A DNA stretch of 64,000 nt, taken from assembly GCF_030283145.1 (NCBI RefSeq), contig NZ_JASNWE010000002.1, forward strand, positions 248,001-312,000, written 5' to 3'. Origin of the DNA: Actinomadura xylanilytica. Its GTDB lineage: Bacteria > Actinomycetota > Actinomycetes > Streptosporangiales > Streptosporangiaceae. Under the pieces are notes generated by a model. That model was not told where the DNA came from and ran no database searches. It saw nothing but the letters and a program-made list of their open reading frames with translations. The position numbers and the translations under genes are program-made. Below, piece by piece: positions 8,655 through 16,870 of the stretch. The number at the start of each line of letters is the position of its first letter. Position 1 is the first letter of the stretch.

Positions 8655-9342
8655 GCTCCGCTCCCCGGTCGTCGGCGTCCGGTCCTGTGTCGATGCGGTA
8701 GCCGACACCGGGCACCGTAGCGATCAGCCACGGTTCGCCGAGACGCTTGCGCAGTGCCGAGACGGTGATGCGCACGGCGTTGGTGAACGGGTCGGCGTTC
8801 TCGTCCCACGCCCGCTCCAGCAGCTCCTCGGCGCTGACGACACCGCCCTCGGCAGCCACGAGGACCTCGAGCACGGCGAACTGCTTCCGGGTCAGCGCGA
8901 CGTAGCGGCCGTCGCGGTAGACCTCGCGGCGGAACGGGTCCAGACGCAGGTCAGCGATCTCTCGCACGGGTGGTCTGTTGTGCGCCCGCCTGCGGTCGAG
9001 TGCCCGGAGCCTGAGTACGAGTTCTTTGAGTTCGAACGGCTTCGTGAGGTAGTCGTCGGCGCCGAGCTCGAACCCGGAGGCCTTGTCGTCGAGCCGATCT
9101 GCGGCAGTGAGCATGAGGATCGGCATGCCGTTACCGGAGGCGACGATGCGTTCGGCGATCTCGTCACCGGAGGGCCCAGGGATGTCGCGGTCGAGGACGG
9201 CGATGTCGTAGGCGTTGATGCCCAGCAGCTCCAGAGCGGTGTCGCCGTCACCGGCGATATCGGCCGCGATCGCCTCCAGGCGCAGCCCATCGCGAATGGC
9301 CTCTGCCATGTACGGCTCATCCTCGACAACCAACACACGCAT
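8647..9342 (-). CDS. vanR: vancomycin-resistance response regulator VanR (OmpR family)
   Basis: A receiver domain with the phospho-acceptor Asp51 (VLDRDIPG), Lys in TKPFE and a winged-helix effector domain ending in TVPGVGYRID. It activates the van promoters when phosphorylated by VanS. The start at 9342 gives the canonical MRVLVVEDE N terminus with GGAG just upstream; an ATG at 9351 adds three residues and cannot be excluded. The open frame continues to 10002, but that part is Arg/Pro-rich noise. It is divergent from the promoter box at 9365-9408. Confidence 0.94.
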   Translation of the reverse strand: MRVLVVEDEPYMAEAIRDGLRLEAIAADIAGDGDTALELLGINAYDIAVLDRDIPGPSGDEIAERIVASGNGMPILMLTAADRLDDKASGFELGADDYLTKPFELKELVLRLRALDRRRAHNRPPVREIADLRLDPFRREVYRDGRYVALTRKQFAVLEVLVAAEGGVVSAEELLERAWDENADPFTNAVRITVSALRKRLGEPWLIATVPGVGYRIDTGPDADDRGAERG

Positions 9343-9364
9343 GCTCTCCATGCTACGAGCCGCC

Positions 9365-9408
9365 GCATATCGTCGGCGTATCGGAAACCCCATACGGGCT
9401 GACAACAC
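9365..9408 (+). promoter_or_regulatory. candidate VanR box beside vanR, oriented away from it
   Basis: GCATATCG (9365), GCGTATCG (9376), CATACG (9391) and CAACAC (9403) match the vanH box element for element with identical spacings. It lies 22 bases upstream of the vanR start but reads on the plus strand. At the position where vanH has its ATG, this copy has GTG followed after two codons by a stop. Either the box drives vanRS from the opposite face, or it is the surviving promoter of a lost plus-strand resistance gene such as a vanJ or vanK homologue. Confidence 0.55.
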
Positions 9409-9437
9409 CGCCCTGCCTTGGCCTCGGGTGTATCGCT

Positions 9438-9545
9438 GAGCGGCCAGACCTCTACAACGCCGTGGGCGACCGCGCATGGCGTCCTGAAGGCCAGGTCCAC
9501 GGCCTCCTCCAGGCTCGCGGCTTCGATCACTGCGAAGCCGGTCAT
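9438..9545 (-). pseudogene. YCII-domain protein fragment
   Basis: Thirty-six codons encode FAVIEAASLEEAVDLA then TPCAVAHGVVEVWPL, the C-terminal half of a YCII/DGPF-type small protein. No start or N-terminal half is visible in frame, and the sequence runs directly into the van promoter region. It is a relic without function. Confidence 0.55.
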
Positions 9546-10115
9546 GGAAGGGAAGAGCGCATGAACGGTCCCTCCGCGGTCTCTGTCCCTGCCGCGTCGT
9601 GGCTGCGAACTTGCACCGTCGTGCCCGCCACTCCCATCCGCGCGCCGTTGCGGCATCCGGCTGCGGTGAGCGCGTCGAGCTGCCTGCCGCCCGGTCGGCA
9701 GGACCGACACAAGCAGGTGCCCGCTGGCTTCGCTCGGGCTGTGTGCGGCGTGGGCCATCGGGCGCCTCCCGGCTGGGTGCGAAGGCGAGGTTTGGTGAAG
9801 CAGGCACACGTCGGCGTGAACCCGGGCGGCCGGAGGCATGGCGCGGGATCGGGTGTCGCGAAGTTACGCGAGGCTGCTGGGGCCGGCCTGGACGAGCAGC
9901 GTGCCGTCTTCGACCGGGACCCTGAGCGCGATGACGTGCTGGCTGTAGCGGAACCCCGTCACGCGAGCGTCCCTGCTCGGTACCCGTTCTCGCCCTACTC
10001 ATGTCAGTTAAGGAACTTTATCCCCTTGTGTCTCATCTGAGCCTGACACAGAGGGCGCGACCGTACGGGCCGGCAGCTCCAGGTAGCTCCCCGGACGCCC
10101 GTGCGGTCGCGGCGA
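9546..10115. other. intergenic stretch with decayed sequence
   Basis: No intact gene. On the minus strand at about 9870-9960 one frame reads TGFRYSQHVIALRVPVEDG followed by a tail and stop, which looks like the C terminus of a lost protein, but it has no start or family I can name. A lower-GC patch lies at 10000-10045. I see no hairpin of terminator quality here. Confidence 0.35.
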
Positions 10116-11411
10116 TCAGGCGGCCTTGCCGCGGGCGATGTAGACGTTCATGTCGGTGAAGTCGAGGGTGATGTTGTAGGGCTTGTAGAAGGAGTGGAAG
10201 AAGCCGCCCAGCGAGTCGAACCCGTATTCGTCAGCCTGCATTTGTGGGGCCGAGTTGCAGTAGACCTCCCTGGCGACGGCGTTGCCGAGGCGGATCTCCG
10301 TCGGGTAGCAGGGGTAGACGACCGTTGGGTGGCTGTGGCCAAAAGTTTCGAGCGGGCGGTCGTAGTCGGTGCGGATCCGCAACTGCTTGGACACCTCCCC
10401 CTTCATGACCGCGACGCACTCGCTGACTCCGCCGATGTTCACGCCCATCACCCGTGGGCCGGAGCCGGCGATGCTGCCCGTGCTGTGCACATACTGCTCA
10501 CGGGCCAGCCACAGCGGCAGCGGCTTTGCGCCCGCCCGGATGGCGTCGGCGCGTACCTTCCTGGCCACCTCGGGGGTCCGGCGGCGCAGGATCAGCGACC
10601 GGCCCGCGTAGTCGAAGGTGGTCAGCAAGTGGTAGAAGACCCACGTGCCGATGAGACCGTCGCTGGGCCCCACGGGCGAAGCCTGGTCCGTCTCCGTCCA
10701 GCCCACGGGGATGTTGCGCAGTTCGATGCCGCCCAGCTTGAAGGAATCCAGCACCCCGAAGTACATCCATGCGGTGCCGCCCAAGTAGTCGATCTTTTGC
10801 TGGGCCACGGGGCTCAGTCCGGCTTCCTTGGCTACTTCTGCGGACATGTCCAGCCACGGGGCGCCGGTGTAGAACGAGAAGCGCTTCGGTGGTCCGCCGT
10901 TGACCGAGGCCTCTATCAGCGGTGACGGGTCCATCTGCTTCCATGGCACCCGCGCGATGTCGCCGTGGATCTGATACGGCTTGCCGCGGACCGCCGCGAA
11001 CCATTTAGCCTGGGCTTCCTTGCCGGCCGCTTGCCAGCGTGGCGCGGCGAGGGAGAGCTTGTCCTGCCGGGTATAGCAGTCGGCCAGGAACCGGTTGGTC
11101 TGCTTGTCGTCGGGCGCCAGTTTGAGGGCCGTCGTGAGGTATTTCTCAGCGTCGGGGAACTTGTTGCCCAGTAGCCCGACGTAACCGCGCTGGCGGGCCG
11201 CGTGCAGGTTCGTGGGGTCTTTTTTCAGGATCTCCTCATAGGCGCGGCCGGCCTGCTCGAACTTCCCGGCCTTGAACAGCACATCCGCGTCACTGCTGCC
11301 GGCCTGCGCCGAAGCCGCCTCGCCCAGCAGCGGCGCAGACGCGGCGGCACCGGCCACCACGGCGGCACCCCGCAGCAGCGAACGCCGGTCCCATTCTCCG
11401 TCATTAGCCAC
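10116..11411 (-). CDS. Tat-exported TPR protein with retropepsin-like fold, probable VanR regulon member
   Basis: From GTG 11411 (AGGGAG about six bases upstream) the protein has 431 residues. It begins with a twin-arginine signal (DRRSLLRG, residues 8-15, then an Ala-rich segment). TPR-like helices cover about 40-130 (KAGKFEQAGRAYEEILKKDP, KYLTTALKLAP). The rest resembles an aspartyl-protease (retropepsin-like) fold with a DGLIGTWVFYHLL motif. The usual catalytic DTGA reads YTGA (181-184), so protease activity is doubtful. About 94 bases upstream, in the right orientation, is a copy of the vanH promoter box. An exported protein induced with vancomycin resistance would fit a cell-wall role; the function is unknown. 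Confidence 0.75.
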   Translation of the reverse strand: MANDGEWDRRSLLRGAAVVAGAAASAPLLGEAASAQAGSSDADVLFKAGKFEQAGRAYEEILKKDPTNLHAARQRGYVGLLGNKFPDAEKYLTTALKLAPDDKQTNRFLADCYTRQDKLSLAAPRWQAAGKEAQAKWFAAVRGKPYQIHGDIARVPWKQMDPSPLIEASVNGGPPKRFSFYTGAPWLDMSAEVAKEAGLSPVAQQKIDYLGGTAWMYFGVLDSFKLGGIELRNIPVGWTETDQASPVGPSDGLIGTWVFYHLLTTFDYAGRSLILRRRTPEVARKVRADAIRAGAKPLPLWLAREQYVHSTGSIAGSGPRVMGVNIGGVSECVAVMKGEVSKQLRIRTDYDRPLETFGHSHPTVVYPCYPTEIRLGNAVAREVYCNSAPQMQADEYGFDSLGGFFHSFYKPYNITLDFTDMNVYIARGKAA

Positions 11412-11504
11412 GGTCTTCTCCCTATCGTGATCACCTTCCGAAGCCGAGGCACCATGCCCTCGGCACGGACCGCTGCGGTCCCTGCCTCCACTGAAGCCCG
11501 CAGA

Positions 11505-11548
11505 GTGTTGCGGTGGCGTATGCGATTTTCGATACGCCTGCGATACAC
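11505..11548 (-). promoter_or_regulatory. candidate VanR box upstream of the TPR/retropepsin gene
   Basis: On the minus strand: GTGTATCG (from 11548), GCGTATCG (from 11537), CATACG (from 11522) and CAACAC (from 11510). The spacings of 11, 15 and 12 equal those of the boxes at 3311 and 9365. The box points at the gene starting at 11411. Three independent copies with the same geometry inside 8 kb, each beside a resistance-linked gene, argue strongly for a common regulator. Confidence 0.7.
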
Positions 11549-11847
11549 CCAACCCCCGACATCCCCGACATCAAGGAACCGGAGCAAGCTGGCAGCGACA
11601 AGGTCCCGCCCCCCGGTGGCGTCGAAGAACTTCGAATACCCGATCCGTGGGCTTGCCGAAAACCCCATCCCTGCAGGCCAGACGGGAACCGCCGGGCAGG
11701 AAGTCACAAGATCTCCAGCGGCCCGGGTCGGCTCGGTGGTTCCGAAACGGATCGGCGCGCGGCGACACAGGGCAGCATGGAAATCGGGCTCGATGCGGAC
11801 AGGGCGGCAGAGAATGGCACCGAGAGCGCCGCACTAACACGACAGTT

Positions 11848-11896
<49 letters not shown>

Positions 11897-12071
11897 CTGC
11901 CTGACCAGGGCAAACGCGAGATTGCCCCGGCATGGCCCCCGCCCGCAATGCCCCGCTTCGTTCCCCTGTCTGCTCGATGTCGGCTCGGCGGCCCGATCCG
12001 GGCCTCCAATGGCCCCCCGACCGACCCTCGAACCCATGCCTCCCCACCCCCTCAATCCGGTCATCCCACCC

Positions 12072-12401
12072 AGAAGATCGGCTGGGCGCGGGCCCGGACC
12101 GCGAGCCCCGAGGCGTTGTTCGCGCTGGAGCTGAAGTGCTTTCAGAAGATGGCGCGGTTCTGCGGGCTGGAGGAGATCGCGGAGGTGATCGTCGACCACG
12201 TGCGGCGGTGTCTGGAGCTGGGTGGGAAGGTTGAGCCTGATCACGGGGCGGGGGCGGACGGCCAAGGCGCATCGCGAGCAGGTGCGGGCGCGGCAGGGCG
12301 TGAAGTACGACCAGCGTCGGGCGCGTGCGCTGGCGGCCGGTGCGATCCGCGAGGAGTGGGTGACGGTGATGTCGTCCATCGGGATGCCCAGGTCGGCGTA
12401 G
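12072..12401 (+). pseudogene. remnant of an unknown helical protein, two adjoining frames
   Basis: One frame reads PEALFALELKCFQKMARFCG then EEIAEVIVDHVRRCLELGGK (about 12110-12240), a clear amphipathic helical protein. The next frame continues with TAKAHREQVRARQGVKYDQR and ends at TAG 12399-12401. A single frameshift joins them. I do not recognise the family. The absence of an upstream start and the position just inside the tRNA scar suggest a truncated element gene. Confidence 0.35.
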
Positions 12402-12459
12402 ATGCGGGTGTGCTACCTAGGTACGCATATCAGGACTCGAACGCCGGCCAACGAGGATC

Positions 12460-12996
12460 TTGGTGGAAGATGGATGCGTGATCGGTGACCGGTGGGGTGT
12501 GAGCGACAGCGAGATCGTGCGTTCCTACCCGTGCGACGACTTCGTCACCGCGCCCGCGCTGCAGGCATGGCGGGGCGTGCACGTCGAGGCGCCAGCCGAA
12601 GCGGTGTGGCCGTGGGTCGCACAAGTGAGGCTTGCGCCATACTCGTACGACTGGATCGACAACCTTGGCCGCCGCTCACCTCGCGAGTTGGCAGGCCTTC
12701 CCGAGCCTCAAGTCGGAGAAAGATTCACTGCCGCCGGCGGGCGTGAGCTGGGCCGGATCGTCTCGGTTGCCCCAGGGAAACAGCTGACGGGCACCATCCT
12801 GGGCGCCTTCATGTCCTACGTCCTCGTGCCCCAGGATCATGACACCACGCGCCTGCTGCTCAAGGTCGTCATGCGAACCAGCCGCTGGGCGGCCCTCGGG
12901 CTGTCCGTGGGCGATTTGATCATGGCTCGACGGCAGTTGCTGAACTGGAAGAAACTCGCCGAGCGCCACCACCATCAGGGCACAACCCCGGATTAG
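12460..12996 (+). CDS. SRPBCC (polyketide cyclase/START-like) family protein
   Basis: About 178 residues with the START/SRPBCC pattern: a first beta strand and helix around VHVEAPAEAVWPWVAQV, a WIDNLGRRSP loop, and paired strands ending in LLLKVVMRTSRWAALGLSVG before a C-terminal helix. Such proteins bind a hydrophobic ligand in a deep pocket; the ligand here is unknown. The start is unsettled: TTG 12460, GTG 12463 (GAGG six bases upstream, the best supported) or GTG 12478. It stands alone between the tRNA scar and the IS element. Confidence 0.7.
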   Translation: MVEDGCVIGDRWGVSDSEIVRSYPCDDFVTAPALQAWRGVHVEAPAEAVWPWVAQVRLAPYSYDWIDNLGRRSPRELAGLPEPQVGERFTAAGGRELGRIVSVAPGKQLTGTILGAFMSYVLVPQDHDTTRLLLKVVMRTSRWAALGLSVGDLIMARRQLLNWKKLAERHHHQGTTPD

Positions 12997-13023
12997 CGCA
13001 CCTGACTCGGTCATTGCAGACAG

Positions 13024-13939
13024 TGAGCCTTTTTCAACGTGTGTTGAGCTCGCGGTTCTGGAGGACGTGTATGGCCTTGGCCAGGTGACCGGCTCGGTGT
13101 GGGCAGCAACGTAGCTTGGTCAGGATCTTCCAGCTTTTGAGCTGGGCGATTGCTCGTTCACCTGGTCCGCGGAGGCGGGCGTGGGAGCGGTTGGCGTCCT
13201 TGCAGGACTCGGCCTTGTTCTTGCCCTTGTAGGGCGTCTTGACGTGCGGACCGGCACCGACGTAGCCCTTGTCGCCCAGCACCGGCATCTCCGAGGCCGC
13301 CAGCGCGCGGATCAGACCCCAGATCCGGGCGGCCTTGAGGTCGTGGACGGAGCCGGGCAGCGGCCCCGACACCCACACGATGGTCCCGTTCAGGGTGGCG
13401 ATGACCTGCAGGTTCATACCGTTGCTTCTTGTGTTTGCCCGAGTAGAAGGGCCGGTCGACCTTCACCCGGTCGATCGGGATGAGCGTGCCGTCCACGACC
13501 AGGTAGAGCCGGCCGTCCTTCTTGGCCTTGGTCAATGCCCGGCTGAGTTTGGGGGATCGGGTCGACAGCAGCGTCACCGTCTCGTTGACGTAGCGCCAGG
13601 CGGTGGTGGTTCCGACGCCGAACCCGGCGCCGAGCTGCGCGAACGTCTCCCCGTTCTTCAGGTACGCCAGGGTCATCAGCGCCTGCATGCCCGCCGGCAG
13701 TGCCCGGCCCTTGCTTCGGGTCTGCTTGCGGTGGCGGCCGACCACACCGGTGACGTACTGCAGGGTCTGACGCGACAACGGCAGCGAAGAACGGTAGAAA
13801 AGCATGTGAAACCTCTGGTGGGGACGGAGGGTTGTGAGAGATCACCCGCCCTACCAGGGGTTCTTCACGTTCCAGGGCCTGCCACGCCGCCCGCGACCAT
13901 GCTGTGATCACCCACACAGACGCTGGTGAAAAAGGTTCA
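13024..13939 (-). mobile_element. IS5-family-like insertion sequence
   Basis: Terminal inverted repeats are visible: TGAGCCTTTTTCA at 13024-13036 and TGAAAAAGGTTCA at 13927-13939, matching at 12 of 13 positions when one is reversed. About 916 bp lie between the outer ends, and a single DDE transposase region fills the interior on the minus strand. The size and the DDE_4-type transposase fit the small IS5 members (IS427-like). A target duplication is not obvious. Confidence 0.75.
13034..13805 (-). pseudogene. IS5-like DDE transposase, frameshifted
   Basis: The first frame (13805 leftwards) carries the helix-turn-helix and the first catalytic Asp (LVVDGTLIPI). The second frame (13417 to 13034) carries HDLKAAR (second Asp) and GERAIAQLK (catalytic Glu). 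The frames join near 13415: the first reads KHKKQRYEP where related transposases read KH(K/R)xHGMN, and removing one A from the AAGCAACGG run would restore KKHGMNLQVIA. This looks like a one-base insertion that inactivates the enzyme. IS427-type elements can use programmed frameshifting, but the +1 direction and lack of a slippery heptamer make that less likely. Confidence 0.75.
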
Positions 13940-13951
13940 GTCGGGGGATGG

Positions 13952-14209
13952 CTAACGAGTGGTTATGGCGTTTGGTGGCCGTCGCGGGAGTGCGGTGTCA
14001 CCCCGGTAGGTGGTGACGATGACACCGTCCGGGGAGTGGACGCCCCGCTCGTCGGGCAAGCCGTCGTAGAGCGCCGCCATCTTCTCTCGCAGCAGGTGCA
14101 TTTCCTCGTCGACTCGGATGACGTCGTCAAGAGTGAGCCGACAGATCCGGGGTGGTAGCCCGCCGGGTGCGGGTCTCCCTGGCAGGGCAAGCGGCTCGGA
14201 ATTATCCAC
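13952..14209 (-). CDS. small hypothetical protein
   Basis: Eighty-five residues from GTG 14209 with AGGACGA just upstream. A helical middle (DDVIRVDEEMHLLREKMAAL) with heptad-like spacing is followed by a strand-rich tail (GVIVTTYRGD). No recognised family. Codon third positions are GC-rich, as expected of a real gene. It ends 13 bases from the IS terminal repeat, so the IS may have inserted just behind it. Confidence 0.35.
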   Translation of the reverse strand: MDNSEPLALPGRPAPGGLPPRICRLTLDDVIRVDEEMHLLREKMAALYDGLPDERGVHSPDGVIVTTYRGDTALPRRPPNAITTR

Positions 14210-14377
14210 GACTCGTCCTGGACAATTGAGGGCCCACGATCGGGGAGGCCGAGAAGCTCGCGGAGGTCACCGAGGGCCGATCATCTCGCCATCCGAGAGC
14301 GCATCAGCCCTGCATTATGACGGCATGACCGCCGCCAACTTCGAATAAGCTCCGACGAAGATATTTAATTCTGACAC

Positions 14378-14393
14378 TGTGATTTTTATCACA
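14378..14393. promoter_or_regulatory. perfect Crp/GlxR-type palindrome upstream of the receptor kinase
   Basis: TGTGATTTTTATCACA fits TGTGA-N6-TCACA exactly and stands in an AT-rich promoter region 121 bases before the kinase start. Crp-family cAMP regulators of actinobacteria bind this motif. In GC-rich DNA a chance match is rare. Confidence 0.6.
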
Positions 14394-14514
14394 CTACTTC
14401 TTCGCATCCTTGGGAGTCCCGCATCGCGGGGGTGACATGGTAGGAATTGTAGATCTTGCAGTATCTCGATCATGCGAGGTATTGCTTGGCCAGCTGCCAG
14501 GGGGACAGTGGGAT

Positions 14515-16140
14515 ATGGAACCGCTGCAACGCTCTGACCCTCCGACGGTCGGCCGGTACCGGCTGCTCGGACGGCTCGGCGCCGGCGGAATGGGCCACGT
14601 CTACCTCGGGCGATCTCCCGGTGGGCGGCCCGTGGCAGTCAAGCTCATCAACACCTCGTTCGCCTCCGAGTCTGCCTTCCGCATCCGGTTCCGGCGAGAG
14701 GCTGAGGCGGCGCGGCGGGTCGGCGGGTTCCACACCGCGCAGGTGGTGGACGCCGACCCGGACGCGGACCCGCCGTGGATCGTCACCGCCTACATTCCGG
14801 GCCCGTCGCTGCGGGACGCGGTGCAGGAGCAAGGGCCGTTGCCGCCCGCCAGCGTGCTGGCCCTGGGCGGTGGGCTCGCCGAGGGGTTGTCGGCGGTACA
14901 CGCGTGCGGACTGGTGCATCGCGACCTCAAACCAGCCAATGTCATCGTCGCCGCCGACGGGCCGCGCATCATCGACTTCGGGATCGTGCGCGCGGTCGAC
15001 GCGTCCACGGTGACGACTTCGGGCGCGATGGTCGGGACGCCCGCGTACATGTCGCCTGAGCAGGCGCGTGGGGACGATGTGCTCGGTCCCGCCAGTGATG
15101 TGTTCTCCTTCGGAGCCGTCCTGGCGTTCGCGGCGACCGGGCGCAGCCCTTTCGCCGCGGGTTCGATCGCGGTGGCCGTCTACCGGATCCTGCACCAAGA
15201 TCCTGATCTGACCGGGGTGCCGCACTCGCTGCGGGCCCTGGTGGCCCAATGCCTGGCCAAGGCACCGGAGGAACGTCCCAGTGTGGCGGAACTGATCGAA
15301 CGCCTGGCTCCGGAGACCGGCAACGAGCACTGGCTGCCCTCGGGCATCGCCGCGATGGTCACCGAACACTCGGCGTCGATACCCGACGCTGTATCCCTGC
15401 CAGAGGCCCTCGCGACATCACCCGATCCCGCCCCGGCTCCCGACATCCGGCGGGACGTCCACCAGCCCGACAACTCGCCATCGGCCGTCCCCGCCCTACC
15501 GCCCTCGACCTTGCCGGTGGGCCCCGGCAGCGGTGGGCGCGCCAGACGCCACTGGGTGTGGCCGGTGGCGGCCTTCGCCGCAGGGGCACTGATCACGGTG
15601 GCTGGGGTGGTCGTGGTGAACAGGCTGACCGGGCCGGATTCGCAGGTGCCACAGGCCGGTCCCGCGGCCACCGCCACAAAACCGACGAGTTCCGTCCCCG
15701 CAGGGTACTCGCTACGGAAGGTGTCCGAGGTTCAACTGGCCGTGCCGTCCAACCACACGAGGCGACAGAGCACTGCACGCTGCACCGCCTTCGACAAGCC
15801 CCCCGGACCACTGGAAGAACACATCAGCGTCTGCGAGGGCGAAGGCGACATGGTGCCCAAGGAGGCCGCCGCACGCGCCGATTTCTGGAAGAGATATTTT
15901 GAGACTAAGCAACCGCTGATCCCGATCACCGTCACTGATGTGACGGTGAACAGCCGACCTGCCACGCAACTCACGGTCTTCCTCAAAGATGACCAGGACC
16001 GGGTCATCCGCCAGCAGGAGATGTACTACAGCAGCCCCGAAAAGCTATGGAAGATCGTCGCCGTTACCGAGATGGAGAAACTATCCACGAAGGCCGACAA
16101 TTCCATCTTCCGAATCGCGATCGAGACATTCCGGGCCTGA
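14515..16140 (+). CDS. receptor-type serine/threonine protein kinase (PknB family)
   Basis: 541 residues. The cytoplasmic kinase domain (about 14-265) has GAGGMGHVYLG, ATP-binding Lys43, HRDLKPAN (135-142), DFG (154-156) and GTPAYMSPEQ, so it should be active. A Pro-rich linker is followed by one membrane segment (WPVAAFAAGALITVAGVVVV) and an extracytoplasmic domain of ~150 residues with two cysteines; no PASTA repeat is present, and the ligand is unknown. ATG 14515 has AGGGGGAC about eight bases upstream; the frame is open further upstream but without kinase-like sequence. Confidence 0.9.
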   Translation: MEPLQRSDPPTVGRYRLLGRLGAGGMGHVYLGRSPGGRPVAVKLINTSFASESAFRIRFRREAEAARRVGGFHTAQVVDADPDADPPWIVTAYIPGPSLRDAVQEQGPLPPASVLALGGGLAEGLSAVHACGLVHRDLKPANVIVAADGPRIIDFGIVRAVDASTVTTSGAMVGTPAYMSPEQARGDDVLGPASDVFSFGAVLAFAATGRSPFAAGSIAVAVYRILHQDPDLTGVPHSLRALVAQCLAKAPEERPSVAELIERLAPETGNEHWLPSGIAAMVTEHSASIPDAVSLPEALATSPDPAPAPDIRRDVHQPDNSPSAVPALPPSTLPVGPGSGGRARRHWVWPVAAFAAGALITVAGVVVVNRLTGPDSQVPQAGPAATATKPTSSVPAGYSLRKVSEVQLAVPSNHTRRQSTARCTAFDKPPGPLEEHISVCEGEGDMVPKEAAARADFWKRYFETKQPLIPITVTDVTVNSRPATQLTVFLKDDQDRVIRQQEMYYSSPEKLWKIVAVTEMEKLSTKADNSIFRIAIETFRA

Positions 16141-16247
16141 GCAACACCCAGAGTTGATGCGTCTGGGCCAGCCCGGAAATTCCGGACAGCTCTGTTTGCG
16201 GTTACTCCACGCAGTGAACTGTAGTTCAGTAGTTCCCGATGCTCGGC

Positions 16248-16499
16248 TTACACCCGGTTCGAGGTCTTGTACCCAAGCCCGCCGGCTAGCCCCGAGTCGG
16301 CCAGTGCTGGCGCGGCCTCGATGCGGGGCGGGTCGGCGACCAGCGCGGTGTACAGCCGAGTTCCGGCGGCGCGCAGGCGGTACTGGAGCATCTCCCGCTC
16401 GTGCTGGTCGGCGCGTTCGGTGTCGCCCGGCCGGCGGATCAGAATGGTGCCGTGCTGCTTGTCGTTCGGCCCGTCCGCCCGGCCGGAGTCCGCAGCCAT
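16248..16499 (-). CDS. small hypothetical protein
   Basis: Eighty-three residues starting MAADSGRADGPNDKQHG, with a helical middle (ERADQHEREMLQYRLRAAGT) and no domain I recognise. It overlaps the end of the zinc-finger ORF upstream by about 60 bases in another frame. The two may be one gene split by a frameshift, or neighbours in a coupled pair. Confidence 0.35.
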   Translation of the reverse strand: MAADSGRADGPNDKQHGTILIRRPGDTERADQHEREMLQYRLRAAGTRLYTALVADPPRIEAAPALADSGLAGGLGYKTSNRV

Positions 16500-16669
16500 G
16501 CCGCTGCCTCCTGCGAAATCATCGTGGCGGCCAGCTTCTCCTGCTCAGCGGCTCGTTTGCGCGCCCGATAAGCCCGCATCCCGCACGCCGCCGAGCAGTA
16601 CTTACGCCGCGGCGACGACTCCCTCGGCAGCCCCGCGCCGCACACCACGCACTTCCGGGCCGGGCCCAT
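16439..16669 (-). CDS. small Cys-rich zinc-finger-like protein
   Basis: Seventy-six residues with a CVVCGAGLP...RRKYCSAAC pattern (CxxC-x13-CxxxC), a treble-clef-like zinc site, followed by a basic helix (MRAYRARKRAAEQEKL). This form is common in tiny actinobacterial proteins that may bind nucleic acid. The start at 16669 has only a poor RBS. The last ~25 residues overlap the downstream ORF and lose family character, so the 3' part may be frameshifted. Confidence 0.5.
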   Translation of the reverse strand: MGPARKCVVCGAGLPRESSPRRKYCSAACGMRAYRARKRAAEQEKLAATMISQEAAAWLRTPAGRTGRTTSSTAPF

Positions 16670-16693
16670 GCCGTGAAGCTTCCCCTGGCAGCA

Positions 16694-16833
16694 CGCGAGC
16701 GCCAGGTCCATGCACGTGCTCAGCCCGGCGCCCGTCCACACGTCGCCGTCGCGGATGAAGACCGGGTCGGCGTCACCACGGTGTCCGGGTACTCGGCGGC
16801 GAGCTGGTCGGCGGTGGACCAGTGCGTCGTAGC
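16694..16833 (-). pseudogene. GlxA-type (DJ-1/PfpI domain) regulator fragment
   Basis: In two adjacent frames the minus strand reads ATTHWSTADQLAAEYPDTVV and then DPVFIRDGDVWTGAG...MDLALA, the end of the DJ-1/PfpI domain of AraC/GlxA-family regulators. Both flanks of the domain and the AraC DNA-binding part are missing, and a frameshift splits the two pieces. It is a relic between the zinc-finger gene and the methyltransferase gene. Confidence 0.65.
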
Positions 16834-16870
16834 CAGCCCCCGAGCGGCCGGTTCGTGGCAGAGTGGCGGA

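Noticed and set aside
10116..11411. Plus-strand ORF at 10101-10925 as a gene
   Set aside because: It is the antisense of the Tat/TPR protein, without a start signal or domain.
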